Shown here one piece after another: positions 28,595-35,630 of a stretch of DNA of 64,000 nt; the stretch's first letter is position 1; every line of letters starts with the position of its first letter. The position numbers and the translations under genes are program-made. The DNA comes from Hyphomicrobium_A sp963726795. Its GTDB lineage: Bacteria; Pseudomonadota; Alphaproteobacteria; Rhizobiales; Hyphomicrobiaceae. The notes under the pieces were generated by a model. It did no database searches, was not told the origin of the DNA, and was given only the letters and a program-made list of their open reading frames with translations. The stretch covers positions 1,054,001-1,118,000 of the forward strand of contig CAVSDD010000004.1 in NCBI GenBank assembly GCA_963726795.1. The letters run 5' to 3'.

Positions 28595-29803
28595 ATGCTC
28601 GCCGCGATCGACGGAGTGCCCGCCATGGATCAACCGCTGTGGCTCGCCAACGCGTGGGCCGAGCTTGGCCAGCGGGAGGTCGCCGGCGCCGGCGATAACC
28701 CCCACATCCGCGCGTTCTTTCGCGACGCCGAAGGCACCGCCATGCCGGACGAGGTGCCGTGGTGCGCGGCTTTCGTCGGCGCATGCCTGGAGCGCGCCCG
28801 CGTTGCCAGCACCCGCTCGCTGATGGCGCGATCGTATTTGCGTTGGGGCGACGCGCTCAAGCAGGGCCGCTTCGGCGCGATCGCGGTGTTCTCGCGCGGC
28901 GGCGATCCTTCAACCGGGCATGTTGGATTTCTCATCGGCGAGACGGGCGAGCACATTTATCTGCTCGGCGGCAACCAGGGCGACGCCGTCACCGTCGCTG
29001 CGATGGCAAAGTCGCGGCTGCTCGGACTGAGATGGCCGCAAGCCCCATCGACCACGCACGCCGAAGCCAAGACTGACGGCGGATTGTTCGACCGCGCTCT
29101 CGCGCACGTCCTCGAGATGGAGGGCGGCTTCACGGACGATCCGTATGACCCCGGCGGCCCCACCAACTTCGGCATCACGCTGCGGGTTTACGCCGAGTGG
29201 AAAGGTGTCGCTGCTGACGCCGCCCTCAAGGCTGAGCTGCAACACATTCCCGATGAAGCCGTGCGCGCGATTTATCTCGCTCGCTATTGGCGGCCCGCCG
29301 GCTGCGATCACCTTCCCCCCGCCTTGGCCTTCTTCCATTTCGATGCCGCGGTGAACCACGGCGTCACCGGCGCAACGCGCTTGTTGCAGCAGGCCGTCGG
29401 CACCGACGCCGACGGCGAGATCGGGCCGCTGACGCAGGCCGCCATCGCCGCGCGGCCGGTTCCCGACACGCTCAACGCCTATGCGGACGCTCGCCGGAGG
29501 CGCTACCGCGCGCTTCCCCACTTCTGGCGCTTCGGCCGCGGGTGGCTGAAACGCGTCGATACCGCGCTCGCGCGTGCGCTCGCGATTGCGGCGACGCCAT
29601 CGCCGCGCGGTGATCGCGCCATCGCGCGCTTCGATACCACCAACTCCGCAGCAAGAAGGACCGACTTCCATGGCCAACACCGATACGCCCACGAACACCC
29701 GCAACGAAATGGTGGGGCAGCTCCATCACGATCTGGGGCGCGCTCATCACTGCGCTCTCGACTGTGCTGCCCGCGCTCGGCCCCGTCATCGGCATCGACG
29801 TGA
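28595..29803 (+). CDS. Two-domain lysin: TIGR02594 amidase/peptidase-like plus GH108 muramidase
   Basis: Starts at ATG 28595 (MLAAIDGVPAMDQP) or ATG 28625. The N-terminal ~140 residues match TIGR02594: WLANAWAELGQREVAG, DEVPWCAAFVGACLERA (Cys nucleophile region), GDPSTGHVGFLIGE. Residues ~165-330 are a GH108/secretion-activator (ZliS) muramidase: LEMEGGFTDDPYDPGGPTNFG (catalytic Glu in MEGGF), YWRPAGCDHLPPALAFFHFDA, NHGVTGATRLLQQAVG and a PG-binding-3-like end. No internal break is seen. The last ~50 residues (from TPSPRGDRA) may be read-through in the wrong frame, so the true stop may lie earlier. It probably releases particles by degrading host peptidoglycan. Confidence 0.82.
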   Translation: MLAAIDGVPAMDQPLWLANAWAELGQREVAGAGDNPHIRAFFRDAEGTAMPDEVPWCAAFVGACLERARVASTRSLMARSYLRWGDALKQGRFGAIAVFSRGGDPSTGHVGFLIGETGEHIYLLGGNQGDAVTVAAMAKSRLLGLRWPQAPSTTHAEAKTDGGLFDRALAHVLEMEGGFTDDPYDPGGPTNFGITLRVYAEWKGVAADAALKAELQHIPDEAVRAIYLARYWRPAGCDHLPPALAFFHFDAAVNHGVTGATRLLQQAVGTDADGEIGPLTQAAIAARPVPDTLNAYADARRRRYRALPHFWRFGRGWLKRVDTALARALAIAATPSPRGDRAIARFDTTNSAARRTDFHGQHRYAHEHPQRNGGAAPSRSGARSSLRSRLCCPRSAPSSAST

Positions 29804-29949
29804 CCAGCGACCTCGTGCATCAGCTCGGCGATCAGATTGTGACGACGGCGCAGGCAATCGGCGGACTCATCGGCACGGTGCTGACAATCTACGGACGCAT
29901 GCGCGCAAGCGGCCCGCTCGAGCGACGCGAAGTCGCGATGAAACTCTGA
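29670..29949 (+). pseudogene. Small membrane protein, holin-like, one insertion
   Basis: ATG 29670 starts MANTDTPTNTRNEMVG. After one +1 base near 29719 it continues SSITIWGALITALSTVL, PALGPVIGIDVTSDLVHQL, QIVTTAQAIGGLIGTVLTIYG and RMRASGPLERREVAMKL, stopping at 29947-29949. Two hydrophobic stretches and a short basic tail, directly after a lysin gene, fit a holin or spanin-type partner. The function is inferred from position. Confidence 0.6.
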
Positions 29950-30006
29950 AACGCATCGCGCCCAGCATTCAGCTGCGGTTCAGTACGCACGGTTTAGCGT
30001 GCCACA

Positions 30007-30318
30007 ATGTTGAGCAAGATCTTCATATTGCGATTGGTCTGCGCGGCACTCTTGCTGGCTGCTGCAACTTTTGCCGACCGCGCCTCGGCCGCCGGATGCT
30101 ATGCCGACTGGTCGGAGGCGGCGCCAATCGTGCTCAAGGAAAAGCTGACCACAGTTGAGGCGCTTGCGGTGCTCGCAAAAGCGCGCATTCCCGGTGCCAT
30201 CGTTAAGACGACGCTGTGCGAGGAGAGCGAGGGCTTCGTCTACCGGCTGCTGATCCGCGATTCGAGCGGCCGCCTCTCGAATCGCACGGTCGACGCGCGC
30301 GCCCCCTTTGCGCGCTAG
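30007..30318 (+). CDS. Small exported PepSY-like protein
   Basis: 103 residues: signal peptide MLSKIFILRLVCAALLLAAATFA...ASA, then a ~70-residue domain with AAPIVLKEKLTTVEALAVLAK, GAIVKTTLCEESEGFVYRLLI and RDSSGRLSNRTVDARAP. The helix-then-two-strand pattern, with the Y-R-L-L-I-x-D-x-x-G motif, is that of PepSY/YpeB-type domains. It is probably periplasmic, possibly a modulator of a protease or kinase. It lies 57 bp after the GTA cluster and marks the return to clean, unbroken host genes. Confidence 0.7.
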   Translation: MLSKIFILRLVCAALLLAAATFADRASAAGCYADWSEAAPIVLKEKLTTVEALAVLAKARIPGAIVKTTLCEESEGFVYRLLIRDSSGRLSNRTVDARAPFAR

Positions 30319-30398
30319 CATTCCATTGCCGGCGATTATGGCCCATGTTCTCCACAAGGTTGCTCCGGGTGAAACCGGAGCCAGCAAGGAGGACGGCC

Positions 30399-30764
30399 AT
30401 GAAATACGTCGATGGATTCGTTTTGGCGGTACCGAAGAAGAATCTCCCCGCCTACAAGAAAATGGCGCAGCAGGCCGGCAAGGTCTGGTTGGAGCACGGC
30501 GCGCTGGAGTACAACGAGTGCATTGCCGACGACGTGAAGGTCGGCAAGTGGACCTCGTTTCCCCAGGCGGTGAAGCTGAAGCCGGGCGAGGTCGTCGTCT
30601 TCGCCTACATCGTCTACAAGAGCCGCGCCGCACGCGACAAGATCAACAAAAAGGTCATGGCGGACCCTCGGTTGAACGACATGATGGCTGGCAAGGACAT
30701 GCCCTTCGACGGCAAGCGGATGATCTATGGCGGCTTCGAGACGCTGGTGACGCTCGAGGCCTGA
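30399..30764 (+). CDS. DUF1428 family protein
   Basis: 121 residues from ATG 30399 with AAGGAGG upstream. MKYVDGFVLAVPKKNLPAYKK at the start and FDGKRMIYGGFETLV at the end are diagnostic of DUF1428 (YbaA-like, a dimeric alpha-beta barrel). Biochemical role unknown. It is a single-gene unit just upstream of the two-component system. Confidence 0.92.
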   Translation: MKYVDGFVLAVPKKNLPAYKKMAQQAGKVWLEHGALEYNECIADDVKVGKWTSFPQAVKLKPGEVVVFAYIVYKSRAARDKINKKVMADPRLNDMMAGKDMPFDGKRMIYGGFETLVTLEA

Positions 30765-30836
30765 TTGCGCCCCTAGGATCGCGCCACCTGCATCGCTATA
30801 GTCCCGGCAAGTCATAGGGCATGCAGAGAGGGACAC

Positions 30837-31508
30837 GTGCGCATCCTGGTGGTTGAGGATGACAAGGATCTGAACCGCCAGCTCGTGGCGGCGCTGTCTG
30901 ATTCGGGCTACGCGGTCGACACCGCGTCCGACGGCGAGGAAGGCTACTTCCTCGGCGACACCGAGCCCTACGACGTGGTGATCCTCGACATCGGCCTGCC
31001 GAAGATGGACGGCATCTCCATTCTCGAGCAATGGCGCCGCGCCGACCGCAAGATGCCGGTGATCATCCTCACCGCGCGCGATCGGTGGAGCGACAAGGTC
31101 GCCGGCATGGACGCGGGCGCCGACGACTATCTCGCCAAGCCCTTCCACATGGAGGAGCTGCTGGCGCGCGTGCGCGCGCAGGTGCGCCGCGCCTCCGGCC
31201 ACGCCAAGGCCGAGATCGAGTGCGGGCCCTTGCGGCTCGACACCAAGTCGGCCCGCGTCACCTGCAACGGGCAGCAGGTCAAGCTCACCTCGCACGAGTA
31301 CCGCCTGCTTGCCTACCTGATGCACCACAACGGCCGCGTGGTGTCGCGCACCGAGCTCGTCGAGCATCTCTACGAGCAAGACTTCGATCGCGACTCAAAT
31401 ACGATCGAGGTGTTCATCGGCCGCCTGCGCAAGAAAATCCCCGTCGACATCATCCAGACCGTGCGCGGCCTTGGCTACCGCCTGAGCGAAGAGCCAGGCC
31501 CCGGTTAG
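30837..31508 (+). CDS. feuP: OmpR-family response regulator, FeuP-like
   Basis: 223 residues from GTG 30837 (GAGAGGGACAC upstream). The receiver domain has acidic residues in VVEDDKD, the phosphorylated Asp in DVVILDIGLPKMDG and Lys in DDYLAKPF. The C-terminal winged helix has VKLTSHEYRLLAYLMHHNGR and DSNTIEVFIGRLRKKI. The text HFLGDTEPYD-like YFLGDTEPYDVVILD and LTARDRWSDKVAGMDAGADD resemble rhizobial FeuP/PhoP-type regulators, which control envelope and osmotic responses. The kinase gene follows, but is separated by two large palindromes. Confidence 0.88.
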   Translation: MRILVVEDDKDLNRQLVAALSDSGYAVDTASDGEEGYFLGDTEPYDVVILDIGLPKMDGISILEQWRRADRKMPVIILTARDRWSDKVAGMDAGADDYLAKPFHMEELLARVRAQVRRASGHAKAEIECGPLRLDTKSARVTCNGQQVKLTSHEYRLLAYLMHHNGRVVSRTELVEHLYEQDFDRDSNTIEVFIGRLRKKIPVDIIQTVRGLGYRLSEEPGPG

Positions 31509-31577
31509 TGTGATGATCGAGAAATTCACCAGTGTCAGCGGCGAGGTGTCGAGTGAATTTCTCGATCTGAATCACAC
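31508..31577. repeat. Long imperfect palindrome after the feuP-like gene
   Basis: Left arm 31508-31529 and right arm 31553-31577 share the core ATCGAGAAATTCAC and its complement GTGAATTTCTCGAT, with GTGTGAT/ATCACAC outer ends. The loop is ~23 bases. It begins at the last base of the feuP-like stop codon. It may act as a partial terminator or an mRNA-processing stem. Confidence 0.7.
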
Positions 31578-31594
31578 GAGCAAGTTTAAGATTC

Positions 31595-31670
31595 TAGTGT
31601 CCCTTCTGATTCCGAAGTTTGCTCTGGGTTCCAGCAGCGGGCGTTGGCGAACTTCGGAATCGGGACACTA
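31595..31670. repeat. Second palindrome reaching the feuQ-like start
   Basis: TAGTGTCCC and GATTCCGAAGTT in the left arm (31595-31622) pair with AACTTCGGAATC and GGGACACTA in the right arm (31647-31670). The right arm ends 5 bp before ATG 31676, so a folded transcript would bury the ribosome-binding region of the kinase. No free Shine-Dalgarno sequence is visible after the arm. Confidence 0.7.
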
Positions 31671-31675
31671 GATGC

Positions 31676-33058
31676 ATGCGGTTCAACTCGCTCGCGTTCC
31701 GACTGTTCACGACGGCCGCCGCCTGGACGCTGCTGGTGCTTCCGGTCGCCGGCATCATCATCTACGGGCTCTACCGCGATGACGTGCAGGCGAGCTTCGA
31801 CGGGCAGCTGCAGAAGCTCGTCAACGCCATCTCCGTCGATAGCATGGGTGCCGGTGCGGGCCTGCCGACCGCGCCGGCGAACCTCTACGAGCCGTTGTTT
31901 GAGGTAACGCACTCGGGCTGGTACTGGCAGATTTCCCCGCTCGATGATGCAACCGCAAAGCGCCTCGTCTCCTCCTCGCTGGCCACCGGCGCGTTGCCGT
32001 CGCCCGCCGCCAAGCACGTCGTGCCCGATACCTCGGGCGCGCGCTGGCTGAACGTGAAGGGCCCGACCGGAGAGCCCCTGCGCCTGGTCGAGGTGATCGA
32101 CACGCTTGGCCACGAGCCCGACAAGCCGCGCTATTCCATCATCGTCGCCGGCCCGCAGGACTGGCTCGATCATCTCGTCGCGAATTTCCGCTATCGATTG
32201 ACGACGGCGCTGGCGCTCGCCGGCATCGGCCTCGTCGCCGTGACGCTGTTCCAGGTGCGGTTCGGCCTGTTGCCGCTGCGCCAGATCGAGCACGGCCTTG
32301 CCGCGATCCGATCGGGAGCGGCGAGCAAGCTCGAGGGCGAGCTTCCGGCCGAGATCGAGCCGCTGCAATCGGAGCTCAATGCGCTCATTCGGTCCAACCA
32401 GGACGTCGTCGACCGCGCGCGCACGCAAGTCGGCAACCTTGCGCACGCACTGAAGACGCCCCTGGCGGTCATCACCAATGAGGCGCGCGGCGACAAGACG
32501 GGTCTCGGCGCCAAGGTTGCCGAGCAGTCGCAAATCATGGGGGAATCGATCAAGCACTACCTCGACCGCGCACGCATGGCGGCGCGCGTCAACGTGATTG
32601 GCCGCGTGACGCCCGTTACGCCGGTGGTCGAGCCGCTTGTGCGGACGCTCGAGCGCATCCACCAGGCCAAGCAGGTGAAGATCACGGTGACCTGCCCGCC
32701 CGACGCGCGGTTCCAGGGTGAGCGTCAGGACCTTGAGGAGATGCTGGGCAACCTCCTCGACAATGCCTGCAAGTGGGCGCGTCGTGGCGTGACACTTGAG
32801 GTCGAGGCTTCGCCGGCGACCGGGCGCGTCCAGAACAGGCGGCTAACGATCGTCGTTTCCGACGACGGGCCAGGCCTCACGCGTGAGCAGCGGGCCCGCA
32901 TCGGCAAGCGCGGCCTGCGTCTCGATGAGACCAAGCCCGGCTCTGGACTTGGGCTCTCCATCGTCATGGACCTGGCGCACTCCTATCACGGTTCCTGCGA
33001 ACTGACCCAAAGCCCGAAGGGGGGCTTGGCGGTGCGCCTCGACCTCCCGGCGGCTTAA
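31676..33058 (+). CDS. feuQ: Sensor histidine kinase, FeuQ/PhoQ-like
   Basis: 460 residues from ATG 31676, chosen because the product then begins at the membrane anchor MRFNSLAFRLFTTAAAWTLLV. A ~130-residue periplasmic sensor and a second TM (~178-200) precede HAMP, then HisKA with His in AHALKTPLAVI, and a HATPase domain with LDNACKWARRG (N box), SDDGPGLTREQ (G1) and GSGLGLSIVMDLAHSYHG (G2). The HALKTPL box is characteristic of PhoQ-type kinases. It should phosphorylate the FeuP-like regulator upstream. The longer frame from TTG 31619 would begin inside the palindrome and is unlikely. Confidence 0.88.
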   Translation: MRFNSLAFRLFTTAAAWTLLVLPVAGIIIYGLYRDDVQASFDGQLQKLVNAISVDSMGAGAGLPTAPANLYEPLFEVTHSGWYWQISPLDDATAKRLVSSSLATGALPSPAAKHVVPDTSGARWLNVKGPTGEPLRLVEVIDTLGHEPDKPRYSIIVAGPQDWLDHLVANFRYRLTTALALAGIGLVAVTLFQVRFGLLPLRQIEHGLAAIRSGAASKLEGELPAEIEPLQSELNALIRSNQDVVDRARTQVGNLAHALKTPLAVITNEARGDKTGLGAKVAEQSQIMGESIKHYLDRARMAARVNVIGRVTPVTPVVEPLVRTLERIHQAKQVKITVTCPPDARFQGERQDLEEMLGNLLDNACKWARRGVTLEVEASPATGRVQNRRLTIVVSDDGPGLTREQRARIGKRGLRLDETKPGSGLGLSIVMDLAHSYHGSCELTQSPKGGLAVRLDLPAA

Positions 33059-33229
33059 CCTCGAAGATCTTGCAATCACAGGGCGATTCGCCGCAAAGAG
33101 GCCGGTATTCGGCCATTGGGCCTGCACATTGATCGGCTAATGCGCTACAGTGTGGCTGAGTTTGACGACGTTTGAAAAATAGGCCGCCTTCGAAGCGGCC
33201 ATTCGGGACGGGTTCGGGGAGATGCCTCC

Positions 33230-33700
33230 ATGCGCGAGATGCGCATTGCGGTTGCCGCGCTGATGCCAATCCTCCTTGCCGCGTGCGGTCCGGAGGGTCC
33301 AAGCAAGGCGGATACCGGCTTGGTCGTTGGCGGCGTCGCCGGCGGCATCATCGGCAATCAGATCGGCAAGGGCTCGGGCAACGTGCTGGCAACGGTCGCC
33401 GGCGCTATGATCGGCGGCATCGTCGGCAGCGAGATCGGCCGCTCGATGGATGAGCAGGACCGCAGGCTCGCCCAGCAGGCGGAGTACGCGGCGCTCGAGC
33501 AGGGCGATTCAGATCGCCCGCGCCGCTGGCGCAATCCCGACAATGGCCGTTATGGCGACGTGGTTCCCGGCCGGCCGTATAAACGCGGCACGGTGGATTG
33601 CCGTGATTACACCCACACCATCTATATCGATGGGCGGCCGCAGACGATGCGCGGCACCGCTTGCCGCAATCCCGATGGCACCTGGAGAAACGTCGCTTAG
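33230..33700 (+). CDS. Glycine-zipper outer-membrane lipoprotein (17 kDa antigen-like)
   Basis: 156 residues. The lipoprotein signal is MREMRIAVAALMPILLAAC with a clear lipobox (LLAAC). A glycine-zipper segment follows (GLVVGGVAGGIIGNQIGKGSG, VAGAMIGGIVGSEIGRSMDEQ), then a C-terminal domain with DCRDYTHTIYIDGRPQ and GTACRNPDGTWRNV, in which two cysteines probably pair. This is the Rickettsia 17 kDa surface antigen/RT0821 architecture. It is likely anchored in the outer membrane and involved in envelope integrity. Confidence 0.9.
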   Translation: MREMRIAVAALMPILLAACGPEGPSKADTGLVVGGVAGGIIGNQIGKGSGNVLATVAGAMIGGIVGSEIGRSMDEQDRRLAQQAEYAALEQGDSDRPRRWRNPDNGRYGDVVPGRPYKRGTVDCRDYTHTIYIDGRPQTMRGTACRNPDGTWRNVA

Positions 33701-33838
33701 CGGCGACGGGCAAATCGCGCCTACCCCACTTCTTAACGCTCACGCACAAAAGGCGCGGCAGAAAACCTCGTAGCCGTGGCGAGGCTTGTAAGTCGCGTTC
33801 TTGCGCCCTATGCCAACCGAGCGGAGTTGGATGGCGCG

Positions 33839-35029
33839 ATGGTCCTTTTTGTCAGTTTTGCAATTCTGGCCGCCGCCGTCACATGGGCGGTGACGCGCCC
33901 GCTGTTGGCGCAGCGCGACAGCGCGCCGGCATCCGATCCCGAGCTTGCGGTTTATCGCGACCAGCTCTCGACGATCGAGAGCGAGCGCGCCGACGGTCTG
34001 ATCGGCAGCGGGGAAGCCGAGGCAGCTCGCATCGAGGTGGCGCGGCGCCTGATCAAGCGGTCGGAGCAGCGCGAGCAACCCGCCGCATCCAATGTGCAAA
34101 AGGGCATGGCGAGCCGCCTCGCGTTATATGTCGCCGCGGCGCTGCCGGTGCTTGCGATCGCGGTCTACCTGGCCGTCGGCCAACCCGGTCTCCCCGGGCG
34201 CCCTTATGCCGCGCGCCTGCAGTCCCCCGTCAACGTTGCCAACGTCAGCGACCTCATCGCCAAGGTTGAGGCGCATCTGCGCGAAGCTCCCGACGACGGC
34301 CGCGGCTGGGATGTGCTGGCGCCGGTCTACATGCGCATGGGCGAATTCCAGCAGGCCGCCGACGCCTACGCGCGCGCGTCGAAGCTATTGGGTGAGTCAC
34401 CGCAGCGGCTCGCCGGACTCGCGCGCGCTTCAATCATGCAGCAGAACGGCATCGTCGATGAACGTGCGCGGGCTGCGTTCGAAAAGGTGCGTGCGCAGGC
34501 GCCCGATGCCATCGAGCCCAAAGTGTGGCTTGCGATTGCCAGGGAGCAGGACGGCGACTTGACGGGCGCAGCTTCCGAGTATCGCACGCTGACAGCCGCC
34601 GCCGGCGATCAGGAGCCATGGAAGAGTTTGCTCGCGGAACGCTCAAAGAGCTTGGCCGCCAAGCTCGCAGGAGCGCAGCCGGGGGGTGCCAACAAGGAAG
34701 CTACGGCACCGTCAGAGCCCGGCGCTGCTCCCGGTTCGCAGTCCGCGCCCCCTGGAGCCATGTCGCCTGGAGCCGCGTCGCCTGAGACGATGGCGCCGGC
34801 GCAGCAACAGGCCTTCATCGAGCAGATGGTTTCGGGGCTCGCGGCGCGGCTCCAATCGAACGGCAAGGATCTCGACGGGTGGATGCGCCTCGTTCGCGCC
34901 TACACCGTTCTGGGGCGGCCGCACGACGCAACGACCGCGCTCGCCAGCGCCCGCAACAACTTCGCCGGCGATCCCAAGGCGCTCGAGCAATTGCAGGCAC
35001 TGGCGCAGACGTTGGGCATCGGTTCATGA
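33839..35029 (+). CDS. ccmI: Cytochrome c maturation protein CcmI
   Basis: 396 residues from ATG 33839. This start places the first TM at the N-terminus (MVLFVSFAILAAAVTWAVTRPLL); the longer frame adds 21 basic residues. A coiled segment (YRDQLSTIESERADGLIG, EAARIEVARRLI), a second TM (ASRLALYVAAALPVLAIAVYLA) and a TPR-rich periplasmic part follow (VYMRMGEFQQAADAYARASKL, RAYTVLGRPHDATTALASA). A Pro/Ala/Gly-rich linker lies at ~295-330. CcmI escorts apocytochrome c to the CcmFH haem lyase. It is the first gene of a ccmI-E-F-H operon. Confidence 0.93.
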   Translation: MVLFVSFAILAAAVTWAVTRPLLAQRDSAPASDPELAVYRDQLSTIESERADGLIGSGEAEAARIEVARRLIKRSEQREQPAASNVQKGMASRLALYVAAALPVLAIAVYLAVGQPGLPGRPYAARLQSPVNVANVSDLIAKVEAHLREAPDDGRGWDVLAPVYMRMGEFQQAADAYARASKLLGESPQRLAGLARASIMQQNGIVDERARAAFEKVRAQAPDAIEPKVWLAIAREQDGDLTGAASEYRTLTAAAGDQEPWKSLLAERSKSLAAKLAGAQPGGANKEATAPSEPGAAPGSQSAPPGAMSPGAASPETMAPAQQQAFIEQMVSGLAARLQSNGKDLDGWMRLVRAYTVLGRPHDATTALASARNNFAGDPKALEQLQALAQTLGIGS

Positions 35030-35050
35030 TGCAGGTGATAGGGAACGGCA

Positions 35051-35518
35051 ATGACGCGTAAGCAGAGGCGAGGCGTGCTGATAGGAGTAGCGGTATCCGT
35101 GCTCATGGTCGCCGTCGGCCTGGTGCTCTTTGCCCTGCGCGATACCATCGTGTTCTTCCATACCCCGAGCGACGTCGTCGAGAAGCCGGTCGCCCCCGGC
35201 CAGCGCTTTCGCCTGGGCGGTCTCGTTGCGGCAGGATCAGTAAAGCGCGGCGAGGGCACCAAAGTGGAATTCGTGGTGACTGACACTCTCAAGGAGATGC
35301 CGGTCACGTACGAGGGTGTGCTGCCTGATCTGTTTCGTGAAGGGCAAGGCGTCATCGCCGAGGGCAAGCTGACGCCGGCCGGCGTGTTCGTCGCCGACAC
35401 CGTGCTGGCCAAGCATGACGAGACGTACATGCCGCCCGAGGTTGCCAAGGCCCTGCAGGCGCGAGGCGTCAAGCTCGGCAAGAGTGCGCCGCACATGGCG
35501 GGGGGCGAAAGCAAATGA
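35051..35518 (+). CDS. ccmE: Periplasmic haem chaperone CcmE
   Basis: 155 residues. N-terminal TM anchor (VLIGVAVSVLMVAVGLVLFAL), then an OB-fold domain: RFRLGGLVAAGSVKRGEGTKV, FVVTDTLKEMPVTYEGVLPDLF, REGQGVIAEGKL. The haem-binding His lies in the family motif LAKHDETYMPPEV. It receives haem from CcmC and hands it to CcmF. The 21 bp to ccmI and a shared strand indicate one operon, while the 112-bp gap to ccmF holds a small hairpin. Confidence 0.96.
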   Translation: MTRKQRRGVLIGVAVSVLMVAVGLVLFALRDTIVFFHTPSDVVEKPVAPGQRFRLGGLVAAGSVKRGEGTKVEFVVTDTLKEMPVTYEGVLPDLFREGQGVIAEGKLTPAGVFVADTVLAKHDETYMPPEVAKALQARGVKLGKSAPHMAGGESK

Positions 35519-35563
35519 CCACTTTTAAGGTGCACAGTCGGTTGGTGGTCTCTCCGTCGTCAT

Positions 35564-35579
35564 CCCGGCGCAGGCCGGG
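35564..35579. repeat. Small hairpin between ccmE and ccmF
   Basis: CCCGGC and GCCGGG arms in CATCCCGGCGCAGGCCGGGTG, preceded by GTCATCCCGG as in the GTA-region repeats. It may be a partial copy of the same repeat family or an mRNA-processing stem inside the ccm operon. Confidence 0.45.
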
Positions 35580-35630
35580 TGTGGGTGCGTTAGTGCAGCC
35601 AACTGAATTTCTGGCGGGAGGTAACGCCGC

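Noticed and set aside
13088..29949. Interpretation as a complete, integrase-bearing temperate prophage
   Set aside because: No integrase, repressor, replication gene, tRNA-based attachment site or flanking direct repeat was seen; gene order and families are those of a GTA structural cluster.
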